In this document: positions 11,821 through 23,040 of the stretch, piece after piece
How positions within the stretch are numbered: the stretch's first letter is position 1
How the letters are laid out: the number at the start of each line of letters is the position of its first letter
NCBI GenBank assembly: GCA_025403435.1
Contig: CM046350.1
Location: 23,065,661 to 23,129,660 of the forward strand
Reading direction: 5' to 3'
DNA length: 64,000 nt
Source of the DNA: Artocarpus heterophyllus
Taxonomy: Eukaryota; Streptophyta; Magnoliopsida; Rosales; Moraceae
Program-made: the position numbers and the translations under genes
The notes under the pieces: model-generated
Databases searched by the model: none
Seen by the model: only the letters and a program-made list of their open reading frames with translations
What the model was told of the DNA's origin: nothing

Positions 11821-13169
11821 CCGAGAAAAAATCTCCGCGAATCTTTTATTTTCCACCCGAGATTCTAAAGGATAAAGTCTCAATTTTGATTCAAATAACC
11901 CAATAGAGAAGTTATCTGATCAAAACAAACTTTATCAAGATAATCTCTAAGAAAATAAATCAATTCAATTCACAATAATTCTACAAGTTTATCTTGTTCT
12001 AATTTGTCCAAAATTAAAACAACCGATAAACAGACAAGAATTATCTGATCGCAATAATTTAACGAGTTTATCTTGAACTAATTTCTTACAAAATTAATTC
12101 AACCGATAAACAGACATGAATTATTTGATTCTTACAAATTTTAAACCAATCTGATAAATTTGACATAAGTCACCAATTATTGGAAAAGCACGCCGTGTCG
12201 TTACAGGATTTTGTGAGCTAGCAAAGGGGACCAAAATGGACCTATAAAGTTCAAGCTCATGATAATTATGAAACCCAATATCCCAGATATACATTTCACA
12301 ATTATCAACTCCAACGCTACTCCACTAAAAGCTTGGAGCGCTCCATTCGGTTACTCCAACGCTATTCCCGATTATTTTTATCTTACGTTTCATTGTCTCA
12401 CCATTAGAAAACTTACCATCCAAAGACAGTATACCATTCGGTTACACCTATGTATCCAAATGGTTGAGCGCTCCAGTTTTCCAATTACAGGACAACGCAT
12501 ATAAGAGGATATCATTACTCCTAAAGAGGAGCTATGGATTCCATATCTATGAATAACAAGTCTACGCTATCAAGAGTCATGCCTCCAATGTACCAGCATG
12601 TATACCACTATAGAGATGTGGGTGTCACCCATTGGTACATCAAAAGACACAAGTCGAGACAACGGGTCCACTATTCATCTTAGGATTAAGATACAATACA
12701 AATGACTGTCTAAAGTGAATCGATTTGCCAAGACAGAATTATTAATCCAAATCAATTCACTTTATGTCCCGATCCAACACATCGTCACCTATGACAACGT
12801 GCCAATGTTTCTATTCACGGAGTCCAACTCCGATGGTCAAGACAAACCATCTCCCAAAAGGGATATAGACAACATAACAATCTTTACATGAATAAAGCGC
12901 CCAACTTTATTCCCTCGATTGCGGATCATATGTTTTAGACCGTCACCCTAAGAATCGTGTCTTCCACATAATCAGTCCATCATATGCCCAATTCTTAAGG
13001 TTTAGACTGACAATCTCAGACTACTGTTTGCTTATCATACATTCAACAAATATGAACGTAAAGAGGACAAGATTTGGTATATATAAATGAATAAATTCTT
13101 TATTGATAAAAATGTTTCCAAAAACGTATTATATTTTTACTCCTTAGCTTAGGGCATACATGTCCAACA

Positions 13170-13174
13170 GTTTC
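13170..13174. repeat. Target-site duplication of Copia-1, right copy (gtttc)
   Basis: Identical to 3545-3549. It directly follows the LTR end TCCAACA. Confidence 0.9.
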
Positions 13175-14160
13175 TTTCTACACTTGCCACATATAGAGTA
13201 GCTGTGTCCTCCATCATTACTCCTCTTCTGTTGTCCTTGATTGTTAGGATATCCTTTCCTTTTGTTATTGTTACTACTATTAAGACTAGACTACTCGTTT
13301 GGGTTTTATCCCGAGTTGTTTCCTTGTCCTTTGGACCAAGAGGCTTGATTCTGCTTTGCTAAAGCCCTTTTTTCCTTATAAGCTTTAAAGATTTTTCCCT
13401 CCTGCTCCTTATCAAGAGTGATCATATACTCCATTCAGACGGCCTGATTAATGCACTCGGCCACAAATGTTGGTGTGTGATCTCCACTATCCACAATCAT
13501 CACAATGTATATATGGAAAATCATCAATATTCTTCTTATCCTTTCCTTGTCTATGGGCACTAAATCAAGACAAAGGTGTGCCACTTAATCAAACTTCTTA
13601 ATACCTTCATCAATAAACAAACCGCCTTGTCAAAAATTATTAAACTCATCTTGTTGGGCTGCCATGGTTTTGTATTAAAGCATTTCTCATTGAACTCTTG
13701 AATGAAATTATCCTAGGTCATTTCTTATGCATTCCTCTTTCATTCAATTATCTCCCACGACCTCCTTGTGTCCTTTGTAAGAGAAAAGAATACACACATC
13801 ACTTTCTTCTAATCATTAGGCCTCATAAACTTCAAGAAACTTTAGATACTACTAAGTCAATCATCTCCCTCCAATGGGTTAGTAGAACCATCAAATTCTG
13901 GTGCCTTCATGCATTAAAATTTCTCATAAAATTCCATAGAGCTACTTGATCTGCTTGAGCTACTGGAGTTACAATAACTATCAAAGGTACTAGTAGAACT
14001 ACTAGTGGTGCAGGGACTCCCTATGCTGGCAATACCTAGTCTGGTGAGCTAATTGCTCATGAAGTTCTTGAAATTTTTGCTTCTAAGCTTGCAACCTTTC
14101 TTGTAGGTTAATGATATGGTTCATGAGTTTAGGGTCTGGCAATAATCTGGTTGCCTAGGA
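13175..14160 (-). pseudogene. Ty3/gypsy gag, upstream part, degenerate
   Basis: Minus-strand translation from about 13960 downward gives the retrotransposon gag domain: KAPEFDGSTNPLEGDD, then FLKFMRPND, an RRSWE block and a WDNFIQEFNEKCFN-like segment, the signature order of the gypsy capsid family. An Asn/Gln/Lys-rich linker (about 13230-13400) leads to the first half of the zinc-binding region, CGKCRKK, which stops at the Copia-1 insertion. Several stops and frame changes show it is dead. Together with 2236-3549 it forms one older element. Its LTRs were not identified. Confidence 0.75.
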
Positions 14161-14409
14161 TCTTGGTCGTATCAAAGTTGAGGACTGAATCCTACCACAG
14201 AATGATAAAACCTACATAAATATATGTCCTTATAGAAAACATATGGTAATTTTAGCATCAAGTTCACAACTTCATTGCATAAACATAATTATGAGCAGCA
14301 CATTTTGTCATTTCATATATCACATTTAAGTATAGCTTTTGTCAAAATGATGGTCTTATATGTTCGGTGTGACTAAGATAATGGATCTACATTGTCAAAA
14401 TATAAACAC
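14161..14409. other. Non-coding flank between gypsy gag and solo LTR
   Basis: About 250 bp with no coding potential. It is probably the leader of the gypsy element read on the minus strand. It ends with the aacac target duplication (14405-14409) of the next insertion. Confidence 0.4.
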
Positions 14410-14656
14410 TGTAACACCCGCCTATTTTTATGTAATGAATCACGTTAAGTTAGTAAAGACGTTAATGATATTTTATTAATAATTTATGTTATACGTAATG
14501 ATATATGATGTTAATGATACTAACTTTTTATGTCAAGTTTTATGACAGGTGACGACCACATAGAATCATTGTGCTCAAGTGTTCATGATTATTTTAATGT
14601 ATGTTTAATTACGATGCGATGATGTATGAATGTTTTAATGTATGGCATTTATGGAC

Positions 14657-14788
14657 AGTTCGGCAGGCCGGACTTTTAAGTTCGATAGGTCAAAATGTCT
14701 GCCCAAGATCGGCAGGCCGAAGAAAACCATCGGCAGGCCAAACTTGGTGGAACCGACAGGCCAAAGGGGAAAATCGACAGGCCGAACA
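14657..14788. repeat. GC-rich palindrome cluster, 5' part of solo LTR S1
   Basis: About six units of the TCGGCAGGCCGA type (for example GTTCGGCAGGCCGGAC, GATCGGCAGGCCGAAG, CATCGGCAGGCCAAAC) in 130 bp. All read GGCAGGCC on the plus strand. Confidence 0.82.
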
Positions 14789-16443
14789 CGGCTGACGAGC
14801 AGTCAGTAGAAATCTCTTCAAATTTATGGCTGAGTTAATTACGTTAATTGTGTGATTTACTGTGATTAATTGGCATAATAATGGAATAATTTTGTCAATT
14901 AAGGAAATTAAAAGGTTGACTTCGCCTTGATTTGTCTGATTTTAAATGGTTTCCTATTTTAAGAGGGCAAAACATAGAAAGTGATGAGTGATTGTTTGAC
15001 TTCCCTCTTTCCTCTCATTCCTTCACGCCAATGAGCCATCAACGAGTAAGAAAATTCTGACTTAATGGAGAGTATTGAATGTCCATCGGTTATGCTCATT
15101 ACGTTAAAATTTTTAACGTTCTTTTCTATTTTTCTCTCTCAACTTCTCACTCTTCTCTCTCCCAGTTCTGAGACATTTTCTCATTTCCTCTCTTCCTCTT
15201 CTCTTCTCCACGCATTCCATTTCTTCTCTCTCGAAAATTCTCTGCAAGAAAAATTGAAAGAAAAAGTCATATTTTGTTGGTTGAATTCAAGAATTTTGAG
15301 AAGAAATTTAAAGGTAAGAACTCAATTTTTTTTCCCATTAATTCTGAAAAGAATTCTTCTTTCCAATCGTTTGCAATATCTTTCTATAGGTATTGTATTT
15401 TTGCCTTGAGTTTTTAATATGATGTTCATGTATGTATTGTGTGATGTTTTTTTCAAGTTTCATGTTTTTTTTTGTGTTTTTATGAAAAATATGAATTTTC
15501 TATTTTCTACCCCTCACAGTAAAATATTACTGGTTAACTTTGATGCATGAAAATGTAATGTTTATTCAAGAGGTAAATGAATGATGTTTTTCATGAAGGT
15601 TGTCAAGAATGTGCATGTATAATGAATGATGAATGTATTTTATGTTATGAAATTTTTATGAGATTACATTAAGAAAACTGTTTTAACAATGTTATTTCTG
15701 GATTTTTGTTTATGAAATACTATATATGTTTAAATAATTTTATGATAATGAAATAATTTTATGCATAAGATGTTTGTATGAATTTTTTTAAATTAAAATA
15801 TATGTATTTTTAATTGTTCGAAAACGTTTTATTTAAAAAGCCATTCATGTTTTAAATGTATGGTTTGTTTTTATATGCTTAAGGTAATTTTTGTGATTTA
15901 AGAAAAATCATGATAACATGTTTATATGATGACAATTTTTATTATGGTTATGAATTATGTTTGTATTATGAGATGAATGTATATATGAATGTTATATGAA
16001 AGAATGAAATATGAGATGAATGTTTTATGATAAGTATTAATTTTATTGATTTTTTATTGTATTTTAAATGGAATAATGGCATGAACACACAAAGGAACGA
16101 GCAGTTTGAGACCGCGGCATCGTCACCAAATCCTGTTAAGGTTAAGTAAGCTAGCTTTAAAGTAAGTACATTCTCACCTGCAACATGACACGTTTTACAA
16201 GGTTTGATGATATATTCACAATGTTGTTTATGATGATTTTATGGTTATTTTCCTTAAAGGGTTTCTTATGACAAATTTTCATTATTTAAAGTTATGTATG
16301 TATGATGATGACATGTTTCAAAGTATGAAAATTATGTATATATATATCACCTAATAAGTGTTGCACACCAATATTATGAAATGATTTGTTATGATGTCAT
16401 GTTTGGTTTGGGATTAGCTACCCTTCTCCTCTCATGACGGCAC

Positions 16444-18798
16444 TGTGACACCCGTTATTCTCCTAACGGGTATTAAGGTAATTAAATTAATTTTTAGTGT
16501 ATAAAAAAAAATTGCTTCATTTAAATTTATTTTACAATATTTATTTGTATCTATTTTTAAATTTTCTAAAATTCTCCTATATTTATTTAGTATGTTTACT
16601 AAAAAGCCTTAGAACTTCTAATAAATCTCAAAAATGTCATATTGGCATTATGTGTGTTAAAGTCTCTAGATGATACATAAGAATATCTTTTCCAACTACT
16701 CTTGACCCTCATTTTCTTTATTTCCTCCGCGACATGCTTCAACATGTCTACTCCATAATTGCTTCTATCACTTCTCTTCAAAGACTTCATCTTTTCTTCC
16801 TTTCTCTTCCACGGTTCCCACACTCTTCTTCTCATTTCTTTGCTGAAGCAAAATACTTAGAGAACTTCTTCAAGGCAGTCATAAAAATCAGCCACCATCA
16901 CCTCCATTTGAGCAAGAATTTCAGTCATACCGAAGTAAAGGAACCTGTTTTGAAGCCATTTCAAGCTTCCAACTAACCATAATCCGAGGTTAGAATCTTA
17001 TGAACAAATTTAGTTCATTTATAAATTTTCTTTTATACTAAAGGATTATTCAAATTTGCGTTCTTAAACCTAAGTATATGTTTGTTGCTATTTTGGGGCA
17101 TATGTATAAAGTCTAAGTGTATATGCCCTAGACAGAAAAATTATATTGTTAAACTTTGTAATACCTCTATGTGCAGTGGCTATTTCTTGAAATTTTGGGA
17201 TTAAATTAAAATGAATTTTATGAATTGGTTTGCATATTTGAAAAATAGCATCCTAAGCTTTCTAACGAGCTATCATAAACCTAAATCGGAGTTGTATTTT
17301 ATTTTCTAAGAATTATTCAATTTTCGGATTGAAAACTAGTAAACCTGCCAGTTTGTTATGGTATACCAGCTGCTAACCTGAACCAAGAACCCATCTTTGC
17401 TCACCACCTAATTCTTTAATGTCTTGCAACCTTTCCAATATTATCCTAAGTGATTGATGAATCTTATTAGGGACTAAAACATATAGATTACTTGTTCACA
17501 TTTTATATTGTGTTAAGACAAAAATTGTTTACTGTGGTATTCAAAAGAGATTTACATAAAAGCTTTAATGGCATACTAGTAAGATAGGTTTACACATGAT
17601 TTATTTATGAATGTAGTTGTATGTTGTGCTTTAGTTTTAATTGTCCTTATGCATGCCTTAGGATCAAGGAAGTATGGAGCTAACGTTAATTGATTCCAGG
17701 ATTAAAAGATTGTTGATAAGCTTGAAAGGTAGGGATTCTATTACTCATCTTTTGTGAGGTTTTTATAGAATTAAAATTGATTGTTTTGCCGCAATATATA
17801 TATCTATGTTGAACTGATATTATATGAGTATCACATATAAAACTATGACATGGACTCGTCTTGTATTATATGACGAGGAACATAATGAATTGACACATGT
17901 TATAAATTGAGAAGCATGGTTAGGAAAACTGATTCTATTAATAATCTTTTATATAGAGAAATGGTGAGACATGAAGAGGGCGGCGGTTACGTCCTTGGGC
18001 ATAAATACCCTAAAAGGTAAAATAGGGGGAAGGTGATGACGCTTCCTTGGGTTGAAAGTCCCAGAACACACTGTACAGGAATCGACTTGGTGAGGACTCG
18101 GGGCTTGATGTCCCCTCACCGAAACACCCTTGGAATTTTTAGAGGGTGATCAAGCACGCCATTTTGGGTTTCGATGAGTTGAGTGATACTCTATTGAACG
18201 TGGGTACCTAGGAATAATGATGAACTATAATATTTGTATATATGTATATGTATAAAATTTGGTAATGATTAACTATGGTATCCATTGAAAATGATTATAA
18301 TAAATCTCATAATCTAGATAATGATAATTATTAACTAACCATGCAGGTTTTTAATGTGGTAATGATAAAAACCTAAAGGTGAGTAATGGTTTTCTCTACT
18401 GAGCATAGTGTCGCTCATTCCCTTATATTTTTATCTTTTCAGGACTCACTAAGTGTGAGGTGGCTACGAGAAAAATAGTTGAGGAAGTGATGTAGCTATA
18501 TTACATTGAGACTACTTCAATTGTTGAGAATGTTCTTCATGATAATGTAAGCATCAATTGTTACTTTCTGTGACTATATTACAATGCGTTGAGGGTTAAA
18601 ATGATGATGACGACAGTTTATAATATTAAATTTAAGGTGCTACATTAAACTGTGGATTATTTGTCGATTATATTTTTATTTTGATATTGAGAGTTTTTAT
18701 ATAAGCCCCGGGCAACTTTATTTTTAAGGTTTTACTTTTATTTTTTATTTTTATTTTAATTCATTAAAAACTGTTAACCCCCATATAGGGGCGTTACA
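16444..18798 (+). mobile_element. Nested solo LTR S2 (same family as the 51101-60256 element)
   Basis: 2,355 bp starting TGTGACACCCG and ending GGGGCGTTACA. Flanks are ggcac (16439-16443) and ggcgc (18799-18803), a 5-bp duplication with one mismatch. Its sequence matches, in inverse orientation, the LTRs at 51101-53470 and 57881-60256, including a short AT microsatellite near 17794-17803. No internal region remains. Confidence 0.88.
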
Positions 18799-19304
18799 GG
18801 CGCGCCTACGATGATGTTCATGGTGCAATACTTGGGCCCTTAAGATAAAATGGAATAAGTTTTTAAATGGTCAATGCAATGAAAGATATGTTTCTATGAA
18901 ATTGTACTTAAGGCACTTTTATGATATGATGACAATGATGATGATGATGTTTATGTAAAGTTTTAAATTGTGAGAGTTATATGTACTTACTAAGCATTAG
19001 CTTAATCATGTTTTATGTCATGTTTCAGATAAGGGTAAGAAAATCATGGATTAGGCGGAGGACATGGGAAGACGTGTGAGCACTAAGCACGTTGAATTGT
19101 AACCGGAAGCACGCCAAGAAGAACGTTCTTATATTTTAAATCAAGTTTCATATTTTGAACATAATATTTTTTTATGATAAATATTTAAAGGATTCTTGAA
19201 CTATGTTTTATATTTTATTTCATTATTTTAAGAATTATGAACTTTCGCATTTTTATGAAAGGATGGTTTTGTTTTAAAAATTTTGTTTTCCCAAGAATTT
19301 TTGG

Positions 19305-19481
19305 CTCGGTCGGCTTGTCGATGTCCAGAAGTTTGGCCTACCGATCACGTTTTCAGCCTGCCGGACAATGATGAGTTTTTAAGCCAGATTTGCAGAGCCT
19401 CTATCGGCCTGTCGGTTGAGAAGTTCCGGCCTACCGATCATGTTCGGCCTGCCAAAGTCCCCAGTTTGGCCTGCCGAACTG
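19305..19481. repeat. GC-rich palindrome cluster, 3' part of solo LTR S1
   Basis: About seven degenerate units reading GGCCTGCCG or GGCCTACCG on the plus strand, the inverse of the cluster at 14657-14788 in the same LTR. Confidence 0.78.
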
Positions 19482-19829
19482 TAGGAGTAAGTAAACTTTA
19501 AATAATGTGATGCTTAATGAGATTTGATTGGATGTTTTTATAAGTCCTGATTTTACAACTTGGTATACCTATATTATTAAATAAGTTCATGATTAATTTT
19601 TAGTATAATTGAATAGATTATGACATGGAATGAGTTTAACAATGTGATTTAACAATGTTAAGTTAAAAAAAAATGTATGAATGGATCCTGGTTATATATG
19701 TTTAAATTACTTTTACAATTAAAAGTATCGTTTAAGTTTTGTATTTATATATATGTTTTGAGTTAAATAAGTATGAATGTAAGAATGTAACGACATCTGT
19801 GACGTCCGTAAGGGGGGCGTTACAAACAC

Positions 19830-20900
19830 GATCATATCTATTGGCAGTGGTCATCATTATCAAACATACATGATCATCATTATCAGAAGTGGTGTTGGTT
19901 ACCAAGAGTACATAAATACATAATCAAAAGGGTCATCATATAACAAAGTGTGCTAGTCACCTACCAACACAAGGCAAAATATGGGTTTATCTATTCTTTC
20001 TATCAGACATATGAGTACAAATAATCAAAAGAAAGGATGTCAAGTAGTCACCCTATTGATAGTCCAAATCCACATCAGACATATCATTGTCGAAAGGGTC
20101 CTTCTTAGGCTTGTCCTTATCATCACTAGAGTCGCTCAAAGGGTCATCACTAGCATAAATAGGCTTTGGCGATGCCAAATGATTCTCAAGTAGATCATCA
20201 TTAACACCATCACTATTGTCGTCGTCAACTAAGGCCATCATGAGCTCCTCATCATGCATCGGCTTAATTATGAACTGCTCAAGACTAGGAAATGACGTAG
20301 ATAGTAAACTAACATCTGAATCTCCTTAAGCACTCCATTCCACAATAAGTCACATATGTTATGTAGTGGTGTCCTTAGAAGGATCATTGGATGCATGGTG
20401 TGTTGGAATCTCAAGATGTAGTGTCCAAGGACTCTCTAGAATATCTATCCTAAATCACCTGAAGATGCTTGTAGTATCGCTGATGCCAATAATCCCATAT
20501 TTGCAGTCTTCCCAAGGCTAATCATCGACTGCCAGTAGGGGTGGTCCATACTCGGCCATAATCTATGAACAAAACCTTAGTCGTTTCTAGCATTACTTCT
20601 CTACCCCAAGTCTTATCTACTAAGCAAGAGTCTCTGCTTGCAGCATCTCTGAGGCTAATAAGACCCTAAGATGAGGGTGTGTGATAAGCTGTAAAGATCA
20701 CCTCTATTACGTTAATCTACTCCATCAATATGAAAGACTGATGACTACCGTTAAAACAAGGAGGTATCATGTCCCAAAAGGCAACGCTTTCCCTCCAGTC
20801 TGCGTCAACTCACCACTCGTTGGGGGTGCAGCTATCTTGAAAAATAAAGCTGGCATGGTAACAAATAGTAATTTAGTCCTAACTATACTATAAACAAATG
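19830..20900. other. Unassigned stretch with an acidic reading frame
   Basis: Continuation of the sequence that received solo LTR S1. A minus-strand frame of 68 codons (20053-20259) is rich in Asp/Ser (for example DDPLSDSSDDKDKPKK). Sequence upstream of it contains stops, so it is at best a fragment. No family was recognised. Confidence 0.3.
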
Positions 20901-21402
20901 CACTATAGCAAAATTGCTTTACATGACACATAAAAGACAATGGTTTGTCTAAAAAACTATGGTCATATCCTATGCAACACAAAGAACTTCGTCTTTCGAA
21001 AATTTGTACTGTGGATTAGCAATATTTTTTTATGAGCCATCGTCTAAAGTTGATATTAGACGATGCTTTCCTAAAAATTATCATTTAATTTCTAGTTTTT
21101 AATATCCTTTCAAAGACTAAGATATCGCACCCAATCTTCTCTCTCTTCCTTGCCTAGTTTCTCCCAATCACCCAGTCTTTTCTCTCTCTTCACTGCCTCT
21201 GTCACCTTGCCCTGCCTCTGTCGCCTCGCCCCACCTTCGAAGTGCCTCCATCTCCTCACCCTGCCTCCTTGCCTAGGCAATCTTGCCCATCGTCGCCTTA
21301 TCTCCCTTGCCTCCCTTGCCTCTCATGTGTCTGTCGTCGTCCCACCACCTTCCAAGAATTCTATTTGTATGTTTCTTTTAATTTTATTTTGATTAGCTTA
21401 TT

Positions 21403-21920
21403 AGGTTTTATTTAAGTTTTTCTTTTGTTTTGTTATAAATTATTTGTCAATGTTGTTATGAAATTGAGCTTGATTAATTTGGGCATGTTAGTTTTAGGTT
21501 CATTTTGCTATTTAGCTAAGTAGGTTTAATTTATGTTTTGCAGGTGGATTATTTGAAATTAGTTAGAAATTATTTATATAATTTGTTATGAGATTGAAAT
21601 TGATTTATTTTGCACATGTTAGTTTTTAGTTTTTCTTTCTTTTTTGGCTAATTAGGTTTAATTTTTGTTTGCAAGTAGATTTGTTACTGGAAATTATTTG
21701 AAATTAGTTATAAACTATCTGTATAAATTGTTGTGAGATTGAAATTGATTGATCATCTTGGGAATTGTTAGCGTTAGTTTTCTTTTGTTATTTAGCTAAT
21801 TATATTTAATTTATATTTTGCAAATGGATTTGTTATTGGAAATTTTTTTAAATTAGTTATCAATTTGTGATTGTTTGGATAATTTTAAATTTGTTGTGAG
21901 ATTGAATAAATTTTGATTTG
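21403..21920. repeat. Diverged tandem repeat inside the CACTA element
   Basis: About four imperfect copies of a 130-160-bp unit. The landmark GAGATTGAAATTGATT, or a variant, recurs near 21460, 21593, 21737 and 21897. Each is preceded by a gaaattagtta-type block and followed by a tttagctaattaggtttaattt-type block. Confidence 0.7.
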
Positions 21921-21929
21921 ATTTTCTAA

Positions 21930-23000
21930 CAATGGATAAGAAATTGATGTATGATAATAGGATGAGTGACCAATATGATGAGGATTTTGTGACGTTTGGA
22001 AGGTTAATGTCAAAGCGAGTATGATTCATTATTTTTGCGCTGATTGTGGAAATATTAGAAAACTTTCATATGATGATATTAGGTTTTATTTGTATTGATA
22101 TGAGATTGATCAGACTTATCAAATATGGATATGGCATGGTGAGGAAGTTCTAACTTCATCATAGGGAAATGTCTATGTTAATCATATTGATGAGGATGAT
22201 GGCAGTAGTAACATGGTTGAAATGATGAATGATATGGAAAAAGACTTTGTCCACTGACCGGAGTTATTTGAGACGATGATGGAAGATGTGGAGACACCAT
22301 TGTATAATGGGTATTTGACGTATACCAAAGTATCCGGTTTGATTAGATTATGGAATTTGAAGACATCAGGTGTGTGGTCAATTCGAGTTTCAAGGGACTT
22401 CTAGAATTTTATATGAAGCAGTTTCCAATAATAATAAAGTGCTAGCAAGTATGTATGATGAAAAAAATGTTTACTTTAGGAATAGAGTATGAGAAGATAC
22501 ATGCTTGCTTAAACAATTGTGTGCTACACTGGAAAGAGTGTGAAGACTTAGATGAATGTCTAGAGTGTAATGAGTCTAGGTGGAAGCAAGCTAAGAAACT
22601 GTCAGAGGGAAGAAAAAATGTACCGGCTAAAATGTTATGGTACATTCCAATATAGCCGTGTTTGAAGTGATTGTTTCACAATGAAAATCATGCAAAGGAT
22701 TTAACTTGACACCATGATGGAGGATTGATGATGTCATGTTGAGATATCCTATCGATTCACCACAGTGGAGGACATTTGCTATAGAGAATGTAGATTTTAA
22801 TGCATAATCTAGGAATTTTTATCTTGCTTGATCCACAGATGAAATGAATCCTCATAGTAATTTTAATACCAAGTATAGTACTTGGCCTGTCATTCTTGTC
22901 AATTACAATCTTCCACTGGTCTTGTGTATGAAGCAAAAGTTCTTAATGTTAACTTTGTTGAACTCTGGACCTAATCGACTAGGAAATAACATTGACAGGT
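21930..23000 (+). pseudogene. CACTA transposase (TNP2 family), degenerate
   Basis: Plus-strand remnants in the order of TNP2. Near 21930 is an opening MDK-type region, then a C-A-D-C-G block near 22044 with IDQTYQIWIWHGEE shortly after. The LYNGYLTYTKVSGLIRLWNLK block follows near 22300. Open segments at 22455-22655 (EYEKIHACLNNCVLHWKE, then VPAKMLWYIPI) and 22844-22990 (MNPHSNFNTKYSTWPVILV, VNYNLPLVLCMKQKF) correspond to the conserved middle of the transposase. Many stops and frame changes separate them, and the catalytic C-terminal half is missing. No activity is expected. Confidence 0.8.
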
Positions 23001-23040
23001 ACCTTTTTTTTTTTCCTCTTTCAAAAAAGGGTCCCAATTG

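Larger units (their letters stand above)
3550..13169 (-). mobile_element. Copia-1: complete Ty1/copia retrotransposon, minus orientation, coding region broken
   Basis: A structurally complete 9,620-bp LTR retrotransposon. On the plus strand it begins TGTTGGAAAC and ends GTCCAACA, with a perfect gtttc target duplication on both sides. In its own (minus) direction the order is 5' LTR (11215-13169), primer-binding site, long leader, gag, zinc knuckle, protease, integrase, reverse transcriptase-RNase H, polypurine tract, 3' LTR (3550-5592). Integrase before RT identifies Ty1/copia. All domains lie in a single frame from 9560 to 5607, but four stop codons interrupt it (plus-strand positions 9225-9227, 9021-9023, 8637-8639 and 7086-7088). 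The two LTRs look very similar by eye, so the insertion is fairly recent. The element landed inside the gag gene of an older gypsy element. Confidence 0.95.
11215..13169 (-). repeat. Copia-1 5' LTR, with internal deletion and filler
   Basis: 1,955 bp, same termini as the copy at 3550-5592. Compared with that copy it lacks about 122 bp (equivalent of 4671-4792) and has instead a 26-bp filler at 12339-12364. It carries its own palindrome cluster at 11738-11820. Its TATA copy is described separately. Confidence 0.92.
14410..19824 (+). mobile_element. Solo LTR (gypsy-type) S1, split by a nested solo LTR
   Basis: Begins TGTAACACCCGCC and ends GGGGGGCGTTACA. It is flanked by the perfect 5-bp duplication aacac (14405-14409 and 19825-19829). 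Without the inner insertion the LTR is about 3.06 kb. No PBS, gag-pol or second LTR follows, so it is a solo LTR left by LTR-LTR recombination. TGTAACACCC/GGGCGTTACA ends are typical of Ty3/gypsy elements. It holds a palindrome cluster near each end, in opposite orientation, plus a pyrimidine-rich stretch at 15110-15250. Confidence 0.88.
20901..23040 (+). mobile_element. CACTA (En/Spm) DNA transposon, left part
   Basis: Starts with CACTATAGCAAAATTGC, a CACTA-type terminus, followed by subterminal short repeats of the gacaatggtttgtct / cgtctaaag kind up to about 21090. A C-rich leader-like region (21130-21360), a diverged tandem repeat (21403-21920) and TNP2 transposase debris (21930-23000) follow in plus orientation. 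No matching right terminus was found, so the element is truncated near 23040. Confidence 0.7.

Noticed and set aside
15065..15409. 114-codon Ser/Leu-rich plus-strand frame
   Set aside because: It comes from pyrimidine-rich untranslated LTR sequence with no recognisable protein.
20053..20259. Acidic 68-codon minus-strand frame as a gene
   Set aside because: The upstream sequence in all frames has stops and no family could be recognised. Noted only as part of the unassigned stretch.
21150..21392. 80-codon Pro/Ser/Leu-rich frame in the CACTA element
   Set aside because: C-rich low-complexity leader sequence, no homology seen, followed by untranslated repeats.
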